NCBI GenBank assembly: GCA_910586255.1
Contig: CAJUHR010000037.1
Coordinates: forward strand, 1-37,282
DNA: 37,282 nucleotides
Reading direction: 5' to 3'
From: an uncultured Lachnospiraceae bacterium
GTDB taxonomy: Bacteria; Bacillota; Clostridia; Lachnospirales; Lachnospiraceae
The notes under the pieces were generated by a model that ran no database searches, was not told the DNA's origin, and saw nothing but the letters and a program-made list of their open reading frames with translations. A program made the translations under genes and the position numbers. Positions 23,863 through 31,568 of the stretch are shown one piece after another (position 1 is the stretch's first letter; each line of letters opens with the position of its first letter).

Positions 23863-24342
23863 CAATGGAAGTTGTCCATTGGATTTTACCTCGCTTTTCT
23901 TCAGCCTTTGCTTGCTGATTTTTCTTTTGGGTAACATGGCTTCTTTACGCCTTCTGTTACACGCTTGTACATCTCCTGTACTTTTCTATATGAAGTTTTT
24001 TCCCTCTGCCCCAGTCAATACACCTTCCGATTTTCTTCCATTTCAACGTTATTTTCGATTATCCGATTCTGAAATCTATCTTCCTCACTATACTTTCTCG
24101 TCATATAGCAAAACCGATTCTTTTCAGTTTTTGATAATATCTGATCTGGATACTCCTTCTTCTATATGGGTGCTTTCCCCGGCAGATTCGTTGTCCTGTG
24201 TTCCTGTCTGTCTTTGACAGCAGAAACGAAATTTACGTCTTCGGTGGTCCGTACCTCCTTTGCTTAGATTTTTTGAGATTTCTCTTTTGGTGAGAACTCT
24301 CTTTTGAAGATTGTCTTTCTTCTTTTCCTTCCTTGTTTTGTT
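23812..24342 (-). ncRNA. Large structured non-coding RNA, about 530 nt (ROOL/GOLLD-like?)
   Basis: A minus-strand transcription unit with a near-consensus promoter (24349-24377) and a strong terminator, but no minus-strand ORF of 60 codons or more. The RNA is purine-rich with many AAAG/GAAA linkers between helices. Visible hairpins in forward coordinates are CAATGG/CCATTG at 23863-23881, CAGC/GCTG at 23902-23917, GTAAC/GTTAC with inner GGC/GCC at 23931-23960, GTACA/TGTAC at 23967-23981, and CTGTC/GACAG at 24208-24220 inside ATTCGTT/AACGAA (24186-24230). A possible long-range helix joins 23986-23992 with 24102-24108. AUCGG occurs three times. Size and style recall the large ornate RNAs of Firmicutes, such as ROOL; the assignment is unproven. 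Confidence 0.65.
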
Positions 24343-24348
24343 GTATTT

Positions 24349-24377
24349 ATAATAACAGATATGCCTTTATTTGTCAA
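24349..24377 (-). promoter_or_regulatory. Promoter of large non-coding RNA
   Basis: Perfect TTGACA (24372-24377), 17-bp spacer, TATTAT (24349-24354) on minus. It is within a very AT-rich upstream stretch that could act as an UP element. Confidence 0.85.
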
Positions 24378-24813
24378 TGCTTTTTTTAAAAAAACAAATA
24401 TTTTTTTATTAATTTTTCTTTTGTATGGTATTATTTGAATAATTTAGAAATATTCTCTCTATATCCACAAGTAATTAATTTATATTTTTAATATTTTCAG
24501 ATATTTTTGAACATTTTGATAAATTAAGATATGTTTTATCCTTCTATATTGACAAAATCATTAATATAATAAACTCAAAAATCATATATTTCTCAAAATA
24601 TTTTGTTTATAAAATTGTATTACACAACAGTATTATTAAATCCTTACATTATCTTACAATATTCAGAAATCTGTTGCGTCATTCTCTAAAATACGATAAA
24701 ATATACTATAATTTTATGATACCAGGGTCAAAAAATTAAAAATCCGAGTATCATAGGGGTTAAAAAACCTTTTTACCTCAACATCATTTTATTTTCCATG
24801 AAAGGAGAACACC
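24378..24813. other. Very AT-rich intergenic region before flotillin
   Basis: About 435 bp, strikingly AT-rich, with no ORF and many A- and T-tracts. It serves as upstream region for both the leftward RNA and the rightward flotillin gene. A TATAAT at about 24707 on plus lacks a convincing -35. It contains the second copy of the 22-bp motif and an inverted repeat (24715-24755). Intrinsic curvature or binding by a nucleoid protein is plausible but not shown. Confidence 0.5.
24712..24755. repeat. Copy 2 of 22-bp motif plus inverted repeat
   Basis: TTTTATGATACC and AGGGTCAAAA (24712-24733) repeat the motif at 15722-15743. Here TATGATAC (24715-24722) also faces GTATCATA (24748-24755), a perfect 8-bp inverted repeat with a 25-bp spacer, 59 bp before the flotillin start. 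It may be an operator. Confidence 0.45.
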
Positions 24814-26430
24814 ATGCCAATACCCGATTCCTTTTTCTCCATTGCAATTATTGCGGCCGTCATTATTATCCTCCTGCTGATTTTGTTCAGCGGTTATGTG
24901 AAAGCTCCGCCGGATCAGGCATATATTATCTCCGGCCTGAAAAAGGATTCCCGGATCCTGGTGGGACGGGCCGGGATTAAGATTCCTTATCTTGAGCGGC
25001 TGGATCGTTTGTACTTAGGACAGATGACTGTAGATATAAAGACCGAGCAGTCAGTGCCCACCAATGACTTTATCAATGTCAATGTTGATGCCGTGGCCAA
25101 GGTCCGGATTTCGCCTTCCCCGGACGGCATCAAGCTTGCTGCCAAGAACTTTCTCAATAAAAAGGCCGTGGACATTACCATGGATCTGCAGGATTCTCTG
25201 CAGGGAAATATGCGTGAGATCATTGGTACTCTTTCCTTGAAGGAGATCAACACGGACCGGGATTCCTTTTCCGACCAGGTGATGTCCAAGGCATCCAAGG
25301 ATATGGATAAGCTGGGCATCGAGATTCTCTCCTGCAATATTCAGAACGTGACAGATGAAAACGGGCTTATAAAGGATCTGGGCGCGGACAATACCTCCCG
25401 CATCAAAAAGGACGCTGCTATTGCCAAGGCCCAGGCGGACAGGGATATCGCCATCGCCCAGGCAGAGGCAGACAAATCTGCCAATGATGCCAGAGTCATT
25501 GCCCAGACTGAGATCGCCCAGAAAAATAACGAACTGGCCATCAAAAAATCTGAGCTTCAGAAAAATGCCGACACTAAAAAGGCAGAGGCGGATGCTGCCT
25601 ATGAGATTCAAAAACAAGAACAGCAAAAGACCATTCAGACTGCCACAGTCAATGCCCAGATCGCTAAGGCCGAGAGAGAGGCCGAGCTGAGAAAACAGCA
25701 AGTGGCCATCCAGCAGCAGTTTCTGGAAGCTGAGATCAACAAGAAGGCAGATGCCGAGCGGTATAAGGTAGAGCAGGAAGCCGCCGCCACCCTGGCCAAG
25801 CGTCAGCGGGAAGCAGAAGCCAAGAAATATGAACAGGAAAAGGAAGCGGAGGCCATGAAAGCCAAAGCCCAGGCAGAGGCAGATGCCATGAAGGCCAAAG
25901 CACTGGCGGAAGCAGATGCCCTAAGAGCAAAGGCGGAAGCCGCCCGGTTTGCCGCCGAGCAGGAAGCCACCGGTATCCGTGCCAAGGGAGAAGCGGAGGC
26001 TGCCTCCATTCAGGCAAAGGCATTGGCAGAGGCCGAAGGTATGGAGAAGAAGGCAGAGGCCTACTCCAAGTATGACAATGCAGCCATACTGGAGATGCTT
26101 CTTAGCATCATGCCCCAGATGGCCGCAGAGATCGCCAAGCCCCTTGCCAGCATCAGCAAGGTCAATATTTACGGAGGCGGCACAGATTCCGGTTCCGGCA
26201 TCAGCCAGGTATCCGGCAATGCAGCCACAGTCATGCAGCAGGTTTTTGACACCATGTCCGAGGCCACCGGCGTGGATTTCCGTGAGATTTTAAAGGCACA
26301 GACCTATGATGCCAAGGTGACCCGCAATTTAAACTTCAGCGGACTTCCCGGCTCCCGGACAGATAAGGTGCCGCCGGCAGCCGCAGATTCCCCAGACACT
26401 CCCGCAGGCCCGGAGCCGTCTGATCTCTAA
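24814..26430 (+). CDS. Flotillin-like SPFH protein
   Basis: 538 aa. An N-terminal membrane hairpin segment (about 8-27) is followed by the SPFH/band 7 domain (about 30-190) and a very long Ala/Glu/Lys coiled coil (about 200-420) with EAEA-type repeats. The flotillin C-terminal block AEIAKPLASISKVNIYGGG follows, then a Pro/Ser-rich tail. The plan matches bacterial FloT/YuaG, which scaffolds membrane microdomains. The usual NfeD-family partner is not adjacent, so the gene is a single unit. AAAGGAG lies 6 nt before ATG; the terminator is at 26438-26476. Confidence 0.94.
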   Translation: MPIPDSFFSIAIIAAVIIILLLILFSGYVKAPPDQAYIISGLKKDSRILVGRAGIKIPYLERLDRLYLGQMTVDIKTEQSVPTNDFINVNVDAVAKVRISPSPDGIKLAAKNFLNKKAVDITMDLQDSLQGNMREIIGTLSLKEINTDRDSFSDQVMSKASKDMDKLGIEILSCNIQNVTDENGLIKDLGADNTSRIKKDAAIAKAQADRDIAIAQAEADKSANDARVIAQTEIAQKNNELAIKKSELQKNADTKKAEADAAYEIQKQEQQKTIQTATVNAQIAKAEREAELRKQQVAIQQQFLEAEINKKADAERYKVEQEAAATLAKRQREAEAKKYEQEKEAEAMKAKAQAEADAMKAKALAEADALRAKAEAARFAAEQEATGIRAKGEAEAASIQAKALAEAEGMEKKAEAYSKYDNAAILEMLLSIMPQMAAEIAKPLASISKVNIYGGGTDSGSGISQVSGNAATVMQQVFDTMSEATGVDFREILKAQTYDAKVTRNLNFSGLPGSRTDKVPPAAADSPDTPAGPEPSDL

Positions 26431-26437
26431 GCATACA

Positions 26438-26476
26438 GAGGGGCTGTCGCAAAATCCGACAGCCCCTCAATTTTTA
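26438..26476 (+). terminator. Terminator of flotillin gene
   Basis: GAGGGGCTGTCG (26438-26449) pairs with CGACAGCCCCTC (26457-26468), followed by AATTTTTAAG. Confidence 0.9.
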
Positions 26477-26520
26477 AGCCTTTTCATTTTACAAATGCAT
26501 TTAAAAACTTATTTAAAATC

Positions 26521-27441
26521 TTATTTCAAAAATCCGTTGACAATCTGAGCTTCTGCTTCCTCCTCCGTAAGCCCCAGAGTCATCAGCTTTACAATCTGTT
26601 CCCCTGCAATCTTTCCAATGGCCGCCTCATGAATTAAAGCCGCGTCAATATTATTGGCCTCCAGCTGAGGAACTGCAACAATCCGGGCATCCCCCATAAT
26701 GATGGCATCGCACTCCGTGTGGCCGCTGCAGGGAGCATTCCCCACAATCCGGGAATCAAATTTCTGATAGGAGCTATCTTTGGCCACGGAACGGGACACC
26801 ACATCCGCACTGGCATCTGCTCCGTTTAAATCCACCACATAATCGCTGACCGCATACTGATTGCCGTGGGTCATGAGCCGCTCCCGGACCACCAGCTTAG
26901 CGCCCTGTGCCAGCTCTGCCTTTGTTTTACGGTCTGTGGAGTCCACACCCTTGATCTGGACCATCTCCATCTCCATGGAGCTTCCTTCCTCCATGTAGAC
27001 CTCCGTGACCGGATTTAAGATCCGTTTGCCGTTGCCGTCTCCCTCTCCGTAATGCTTTTCCACATATTTAACCTTGGCATTTTTCCCCACATAAAACCGG
27101 TGGATCCCGTCATGCTGGGAATCCTGATCGCCGCAGTTGTGAATACCGCAGCCCGCCACGATCACCACATCGCTGTCCTCCCCGATATAGAAATCGTTGT
27201 AAACCATATCCTTCATGCCGCTTTCACTGAGAACCACGGGAATATGGACACTCTCATGCTTAGTCCCCGGATGAATACAGATATCAATGCCACTTACCTC
27301 TGTCTTGGAAATAATCTCAATGTTGGCAGTCGTATTTCTGCCTGCCATCTGGCCGTTGGCGCGAATATTGTAAGCTCCCTCCGGCACTCCGTGGAGATCT
27401 GCAACCTCCTCCAAAATTCTCTGCTGAATCTGGTCTATCAT
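26521..27441 (-). CDS. SufB/SufD-like scaffold (SMS system, SmsB)
   Basis: 306 aa, about two-thirds the length of SufB or SufD. It carries the family's beta-helix core, with CGIHNCGDQDSQHDGIHRFYVG, PVTEVYMEEGSSMEMEMVQIKG and the C-terminal EANNIDAALIHEAAIGKIAGEQI. It is paired only with a SufC ATPase: no sufS, sufU, sufE or second sufB/D gene is beside it. That is the layout of the minimal SufBC-like (SMS) Fe-S machinery known from archaea and anaerobic bacteria. It overlaps the upstream ATPase gene by ATGA. Cluster assembly is inferred from the family. Confidence 0.88.
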   Translation of the reverse strand: MIDQIQQRILEEVADLHGVPEGAYNIRANGQMAGRNTTANIEIISKTEVSGIDICIHPGTKHESVHIPVVLSESGMKDMVYNDFYIGEDSDVVIVAGCGIHNCGDQDSQHDGIHRFYVGKNAKVKYVEKHYGEGDGNGKRILNPVTEVYMEEGSSMEMEMVQIKGVDSTDRKTKAELAQGAKLVVRERLMTHGNQYAVSDYVVDLNGADASADVVSRSVAKDSSYQKFDSRIVGNAPCSGHTECDAIIMGDARIVAVPQLEANNIDAALIHEAAIGKIAGEQIVKLMTLGLTEEEAEAQIVNGFLK

Positions 27442-28181
27442 CTCCTGTCCCCTCCCTGATAAAATTTCGCACAGGCATCCACTGCAGAGGTAGTTCCAAG
27501 AAGGTCCGGAAGCACCTCATCCTTCGGTCCCTGTCGGGTGATCCTTCCGTCCGCAATCACCACAATCTCATCCGCGATATTCAAAATCCTTTCCTGGTGG
27601 GAAATAATGAGTATCGACCCGTCCGTGCTCTCCCGCATCCGTTCAAACACCTGAATCAGATTCTGGAAGCTCCACAAATCAATTCCCGCCTCCGGCTCGT
27701 CAAACACAGACATCCGGGTATTTCTGGCCAGCACCGTGGCAATCTCAATCCTCTTTAGCTCTCCGCCGGATAAGCTGCTGTTGACCTCACGCTTGATGTA
27801 GTCCTTGGCGCAAAGCCCCACCTCCGAGAGATACTGGCAGGCATCTGCCGCGCTTAAATTCTTCCTGGCTGCCAGGCGAATCAGATCCAGTACCTGTATC
27901 CCCTTAAAACGCACCGGCTGCTGAAAAGCAAAACTGATTCCCAGATTAGCCCGCTCTGTAATACTTAAATCCGTAATATCTGTTTCCTGAAAATAAATCC
28001 TTCCCTCCGTGGGCCTTTCAATGCCTGCAATCAGCTTAGCCAGAGTGGATTTTCCTCCCCCATTGGGACCTGTGATCACCACAAACTTATGGTCATCAAT
28101 GGTCAGGTTCATATTTCTTATAATTTCCTTTTGTCCCTTTTCCTCCTGTACCTCAAAGGACACATTCTCCAATGTCAGCAT
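27438..28181 (-). CDS. sufC: SufC-type Fe-S assembly ATPase (SmsC)
   Basis: 247-aa ABC-type ATPase, soluble, partner of the SufB-like scaffold. Walker A is GPNGGGKST (38-46), the Q-loop AFQQPVRF, the signature LSGGELKR (137-144), Walker B MSVFDEPEAGID, and the H-loop IISHQ. DEPEAGID and the short helical region are SufC-like and not transporter-like. The start is 28181, where GGAGG lies 5 nt before ATG; an in-frame TTG 12 bp earlier overlaps that binding site. It is first in the two-gene operon and driven by the TATAAT promoter at 28249. Confidence 0.93.
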   Translation of the reverse strand: MLTLENVSFEVQEEKGQKEIIRNMNLTIDDHKFVVITGPNGGGKSTLAKLIAGIERPTEGRIYFQETDITDLSITERANLGISFAFQQPVRFKGIQVLDLIRLAARKNLSAADACQYLSEVGLCAKDYIKREVNSSLSGGELKRIEIATVLARNTRMSVFDEPEAGIDLWSFQNLIQVFERMRESTDGSILIISHQERILNIADEIVVIADGRITRQGPKDEVLPDLLGTTSAVDACAKFYQGGDRR

Positions 28182-28248
28182 AGCTTCCTCCAAATCTAGT
28201 AAAGCGCTCCGAATCCTTTACAAAAAATATTTTCTTCCAACCGACCCT

Positions 28249-28277
28249 ATTATATAACAATTCCTCATGAATTTCCA
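28249..28277 (-). promoter_or_regulatory. Promoter of sufC-sufB pair
   Basis: TGGAAA (28272-28277), 17-bp spacer, perfect TATAAT (28249-28254) on minus. The -35 is weak, which would fit activation or other control, but no operator is recognised. Confidence 0.55.
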
Positions 28278-28378
28278 CAGGTTTTTCCCCGCCTCCCCTC
28301 AGACTGTTGGCCCCGTAACTGTACAGACTCATGACCAATCAGCAAAGTGTTAGTCATGGCGTGAACAGTAACCTCGGA

Positions 28379-29302
28379 CTACAACCGCAGCCTTGCCACG
28401 AAAAATCCCTCATATCGGGCATCCGGACATACACACATGGTTCCCTCTATTCTGACGGGAAGTAAAGGCACCTCAGAAAATGCATCTGTTTCGATAGGTA
28501 TCACCCTTGCCTTCACCTTCTGCAGAGCCTTCCTTACAACTGCTTCATTTTCTTCTTCCAAAATGGAACAGGTGGAATACACCAACTCATGTCCCGGCTT
28601 TAAAAGCCTCAGTCCCTTTACCAAAAGCTCCTCCTGAAGCCTTGCCGCACGCTTTAGAGAACTCTGATTCAAACGTTCTTTTGCATCCTTCTGACACATA
28701 TCCAGGGTTCCGCTTCCTGTACAGGGCGCATCCAGAAGCACTTTGTCAAAGGAGAAAAAATCATCCAGCTTTCTGGCATCAGTCACCATCACACATACCC
28801 GTGATGCTCCCTGTTTTTCAATGTTATAGGAAAGACGCTCTGCCCGAATCTTGTTTTTCTCACAAGCCGTGATGGAGGCCATATTTTTGGAAAGAGCCGC
28901 CATCTGAGTGGTCTTGCCTCCCGGGGCCGCGGCCATATCCAGCACGCTCTCCCCCGCCCCAGGGGCCAGTATAAGCGGCGGCAGCATGGAAGAGAGACTC
29001 TGCAGATAAATCCCGCCAGTCTTGTAAATCTCCAGCTCCTTAAGTCTCGGCTCCCGAATCCCATCCTCAATAATCAGAGCCGATTCGCTCCAGGCCACCT
29101 GCCTGTATTGAATATGCTCCCGGGTCAAAGCCTCCGTTACCGCCTCCTTGTCTGCCCTCAGCTCATTAATTCTGAGAGTCACCGGCCGTTGAAACTCATA
29201 CCCTCTCCCAATCCTGTCTGTCAAAGCCTCCCCATACTGCTTTAAAAGCTTCTCCCGCAAAAAATCCGGAATCTGCCCCTGCAAAGTCTCCGTCTGTCCC
29301 AT
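28379..29302 (-). CDS. RsmB/RsmF-type rRNA m5C methyltransferase
   Basis: 307 aa of the NOL1/NOP2/Sun family, SAM-dependent methylation of cytosine C5 in RNA, most likely 16S rRNA. The SAM-binding motif is LDMAAAPGGKTTQ (121-133). The two catalytic cysteines lie in DAPCTGSG (Cys194) and YSTCS (Cys245). The N-terminal family segment and VTLRINELRAD are present. It is shorter than YebU/RsmF and lacks a long C-terminal domain. The start is 29302 (MGQTETLQ), with AGAGG upstream; extension to 29419 would run into tRNA-Leu. It follows the leftward tRNA operon after a terminator. Confidence 0.9.
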   Translation of the reverse strand: MGQTETLQGQIPDFLREKLLKQYGEALTDRIGRGYEFQRPVTLRINELRADKEAVTEALTREHIQYRQVAWSESALIIEDGIREPRLKELEIYKTGGIYLQSLSSMLPPLILAPGAGESVLDMAAAPGGKTTQMAALSKNMASITACEKNKIRAERLSYNIEKQGASRVCVMVTDARKLDDFFSFDKVLLDAPCTGSGTLDMCQKDAKERLNQSSLKRAARLQEELLVKGLRLLKPGHELVYSTCSILEEENEAVVRKALQKVKARVIPIETDAFSEVPLLPVRIEGTMCVCPDARYEGFFVARLRL

Positions 29303-29324
29303 TGATTTTCCTCTCTGAACTGTT

Positions 29325-29370
29325 ACAAAAAAATAACGCAAGTCCCGAACCTTATCCGTCCGGTCTTGCG
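29325..29370 (-). terminator. Terminator of leftward tRNA-Leu operon
   Basis: CGCAAG (29337-29342) pairs with CTTGCG (29365-29370), with further CCG/CGG pairing inside. On minus it is followed by TTATTTTTTT. Confidence 0.75.
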
Positions 29371-29378
29371 CTCTTACC

Positions 29379-29462
29379 TGCAGAAGATGGGAGTCGAACC
29401 CACAAGGTATTGCTACCACACGGACCTGAACCGTGCGCGTCTGCCAATTCCGCCACTTCTGC
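29379..29462 (-). tRNA. tRNA-Leu(CAG), copy 1
   Basis: 84 nt, class II with a long variable arm. The acceptor GCAGAAG pairs with CTTCTGC. The anticodon stem CACGG/CCGTG encloses TTCAGGT, giving anticodon CAG. It is identical over its length to the plus-strand copy at 29807-29890. It is second in the leftward operon. Confidence 0.97.
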
Positions 29463-29500
29463 GAACCTGTGTCTCAATCAGCCATAGGCTATCTTACACC

Positions 29501-29584
29501 TGCGGGAGATGGGACTTGAACCCACACGACCATACAGCCACTAGATCCTTAGTCTAGCCTGTCTGCCAATTCCAGCACTCCCGC
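29501..29584 (-). tRNA. tRNA-Leu(AAG)
   Basis: 84 nt, class II. The acceptor GCGGGAG pairs with CTCCCGC. The anticodon stem CTAGA/TCTAG encloses CTAAGGA, giving anticodon AAG (A34 probably edited to inosine by TadA). It is first in the leftward tRNA operon. Confidence 0.95.
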
Positions 29585-29594
29585 GAACTCAGAT

Positions 29595-29623
29595 AGTATA
29601 TCACAATTTTCCGATTATGGCAA
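29595..29623 (-). promoter_or_regulatory. Promoter of leftward tRNA-Leu operon
   Basis: TTGCCA (29618-29623), 17-bp spacer, TATACT (29595-29600) on minus, just upstream of tRNA-Leu(AAG). Confidence 0.8.
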
Positions 29624-29678
29624 CTACTTTTTTATAAGTCTGCAACATAAATTGCATAAAAAAAATTTGAGAACCCTC

Positions 29679-29707
29679 TTGCATTTTCTGAGAAATTCTG
29701 CTATACT
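29679..29707 (+). promoter_or_regulatory. Promoter of rightward tRNA operon
   Basis: TTGCAT (29679-29684), 17-bp spacer, TATACT (29702-29707) on plus. It mirrors the leftward promoter. Confidence 0.8.
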
Positions 29708-29729
29708 ATCTATCGTTCGTCAAGAATAT

Positions 29730-29802
29730 TCCTCGATAGCTCAGTAGGTAGAGCACGCGGCTGTTAACCGCGCTGTCGTAGGTTCAAGTCCTACTCGGGG
29801 AG
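29730..29802 (+). tRNA. tRNA-Asn(GTT)
   Basis: 73 nt. The acceptor TCCTCGA pairs with TCGGGGA. The anticodon stem CGCGG/CCGCG encloses CTGTTAA, giving anticodon GTT. It is first in the rightward operon, 4 nt before tRNA-Leu. Confidence 0.97.
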
Positions 29803-29806
29803 TTTC

Positions 29807-29890
29807 GCAGAAGTGGCGGAATTGGCAGACGCGCACGGTTCAGGTCCGTGTGGTAGCAATACCTTGTGGGTTCGACTCCCATCTTCTGCA
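29807..29890 (+). tRNA. tRNA-Leu(CAG), copy 2
   Basis: 84 nt, identical to the minus-strand copy at 29379-29462, with anticodon CAG. The two copies form an inverted repeat around the divergent tRNA promoters. Confidence 0.97.
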
Positions 29891-29891
29891 T

Positions 29892-29928
29892 AAAAGCCTT
29901 GTAAATATATGATTTACAAGGCTTTTTT
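29892..29928 (+). terminator. Terminator of rightward tRNA operon
   Basis: AAAAGCCTTGTAAAT and ATTTACAAGGCTTTT form a near-perfect 15-bp stem followed by TTA. Confidence 0.9.
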
Positions 29929-30049
29929 ATGTACACAGGCACCTAAAGGAAAATTGTCAACAAAGCTGACAGGTGCCCGGCACGGCGAATAGAGGGAAAG
30001 TCTGCCCCTACTCGATTTTCCGAACAATCCGGCTTTCATAGCTGTTCTT

Positions 30050-30095
30050 CAAAACGTAACGGTTCAGACGGGGTATCTTCTTGCCCGTCTAAACC
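30050..30095 (-). terminator. Terminator of surface-acylation operon
   Basis: GGTTCAGACGGG (30061-30072) pairs with CCCGTCTAAACC (30084-30095), with a single mispair that is G-U on minus. On minus it is followed by GTTACGTTTTG. It lies 7 bp past the MBOAT stop. Confidence 0.75.
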
Positions 30096-30101
30096 GCCAC
30101 C

Positions 30102-31568
30102 TCAAAATTGGGAATAGATAAAAGAAGACATATCATATCCTTTCCCATAGCACCCAAACAAAATAATCACAAAGGTAATCCCAAAGCACAGAATCGTCTG
30201 CATCCCCTCTCCCCGTACAACCGGCCTGTCTCCATTTTTTTCTCTCCAAAGAGAGAAAAGAAATAGTATTACGAGAGAAATCAGAAGCACTGTAAAATCT
30301 GCCGTTCCCAGACCGGAGTAAAGAACTCCCTCCCCATATTCCGCATACCTGGCCGGTGCCAGCATCCCGGCAAAAATCTCTCCTGCCATGGTAAGAGAAT
30401 CAGACCGAAACAGCACAAAGCCTGCCGTCACTAAAAGAAACGTCCGCAGCCTGCGAAAGCCCTTTGCAGCAAGAGATGCGGGGTCTAAGTGAAGCAGCCC
30501 GAAAAGCCGGTCAGACAGAGGCCTTAAAAGCTCTCCCGCTATCATATACGCGCACTGCAAAAGACCTGTGCCGATAATAAAGGTCCACTTGCCTCCGTGC
30601 CAGAGACCGCTCAGGAAAAATACAACCGTAATATTCAGATATTTGCGGAGCTTCCCTTTCCGGTTTCCCCCTAAGGGTATGTACACATACTTTCGCAGAA
30701 AAGCCCCTAGGGTAATATGCCACCGCCTCCAAAATTCTGCAATGGTTTCGGAAAAATAAGGCTGACGAAAATTTTCTGCCAGGCGTATCCCAAACAGCCG
30801 GGACACGCCGGCAACAATATCCATACAGCCGGAAAAATCCGTATAAAGCTGCAGGGAAAAGGATGCGGCGGCCAGAAAAAGATACCATCCTCCATAGGAA
30901 GAATAGTCCCCATAAATCGTATCCACAATCACCGCAAGCCTCTCTGAGATCATCAGCTTCTTAAAAAGTCCCAAAAGAATCCGAAGACATCCTGCCTGCA
31001 AATCCCGAAAAGTGGTCAAAGAAGGCTTTTTAAGGCTTTCTCCCATTTCCTTAAAGGAATCAATGGGACCCTGAACAAAATGTCCGAAATAGCCGACAAA
31101 CAGAGAGAACTGAAAAAATGACCTGGCGGCCTTTATCTCTCCCCGGTAAACGTCCACATTATATCCGATAATCATCAGAGTATAAAAGGATATTCCAAGA
31201 ATACTCACCCTATCTGCCGGCTCAAATTCATAGGGACGTCCGGTAATCTCCCCCAGAGCCTCCAGGGTATAAAAGGGCAAATTCACATATTTAAAATAAG
31301 CCAAAAGACCCAGCTGAAAGGCCACGGCCGCAATCAGCACAAGTCTCTTCGGGAAAGTTTTTTCTCCGCTCAGAAAAAACGCGGCGGCGAAACCCGCCGC
31401 CGTGCTGATAAACCAGAAGCATATGGTATAACCACCGCCGGCAGACCCCATAAAAAGCAGGCTCATGGCAAGTAAAATCCATCCTCTGTGCTTTTGCGGA
31501 ACAAACCTTGCCATTACAAGCCCCATCGCCACCAGCAGGATAAAACCATAGGAAGTATAGCTCATCAT
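30102..31568 (-). CDS. MBOAT O-acyltransferase, AlgI/DltB-like
   Basis: 488 aa with about ten membrane segments. Membrane-bound O-acyltransferases such as AlgI, DltB and PatA pass acyl groups across the membrane to exported glycans or teichoic acids. Family marks are SFSLQLYTDFSGCMDIVAG, FRQPYFSETIAEFWRRWHITL, RKYVYIPLGGNRKGK and the catalytic histidine in FLSGLWHGGKWTF. It is last of four genes and overlaps the secreted-protein gene by ATGA. The AlgX/SGNH-like gene upstream is the expected partner that completes transfer outside the cell. The acceptor polymer cannot be told from sequence. Confidence 0.94.
   Translation of the reverse strand: MMSYTSYGFILLVAMGLVMARFVPQKHRGWILLAMSLLFMGSAGGGYTICFWFISTAAGFAAAFFLSGEKTFPKRLVLIAAVAFQLGLLAYFKYVNLPFYTLEALGEITGRPYEFEPADRVSILGISFYTLMIIGYNVDVYRGEIKAARSFFQFSLFVGYFGHFVQGPIDSFKEMGESLKKPSLTTFRDLQAGCLRILLGLFKKLMISERLAVIVDTIYGDYSSYGGWYLFLAAASFSLQLYTDFSGCMDIVAGVSRLFGIRLAENFRQPYFSETIAEFWRRWHITLGAFLRKYVYIPLGGNRKGKLRKYLNITVVFFLSGLWHGGKWTFIIGTGLLQCAYMIAGELLRPLSDRLFGLLHLDPASLAAKGFRRLRTFLLVTAGFVLFRSDSLTMAGEIFAGMLAPARYAEYGEGVLYSGLGTADFTVLLISLVILFLFSLWREKNGDRPVVRGEGMQTILCFGITFVIILFGCYGKGYDMSSFIYSQF

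Noticed and set aside
23849..24217. Plus-strand ORF of 122 aa opposite the large RNA
   Set aside because: It starts with TTG inside the terminator stem, has no ribosome binding site or promoter, and its Ser/Phe/Leu-rich composition is what the complement of a purine-rich RNA would give.
28330..28372. Inverted repeat CATGAC/GTCATG and a GTGAACAGTAAC string resembling bases near 34244, 34372 and 34408
   Set aside because: No U-tract and only weak similarity among the copies; not enough to call a terminator or a repeat family.
29303..29419. N-terminal extension of the RNA methyltransferase
   Set aside because: It overlaps tRNA-Leu and a terminator. Met at 29302 has a binding site and starts the family homology.
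29937..29980. GGCACCT/AGGTGCC inverted repeat after the tRNA operon
   Set aside because: Paired arms exist but there is no U-tract or conserved context; left unassigned.
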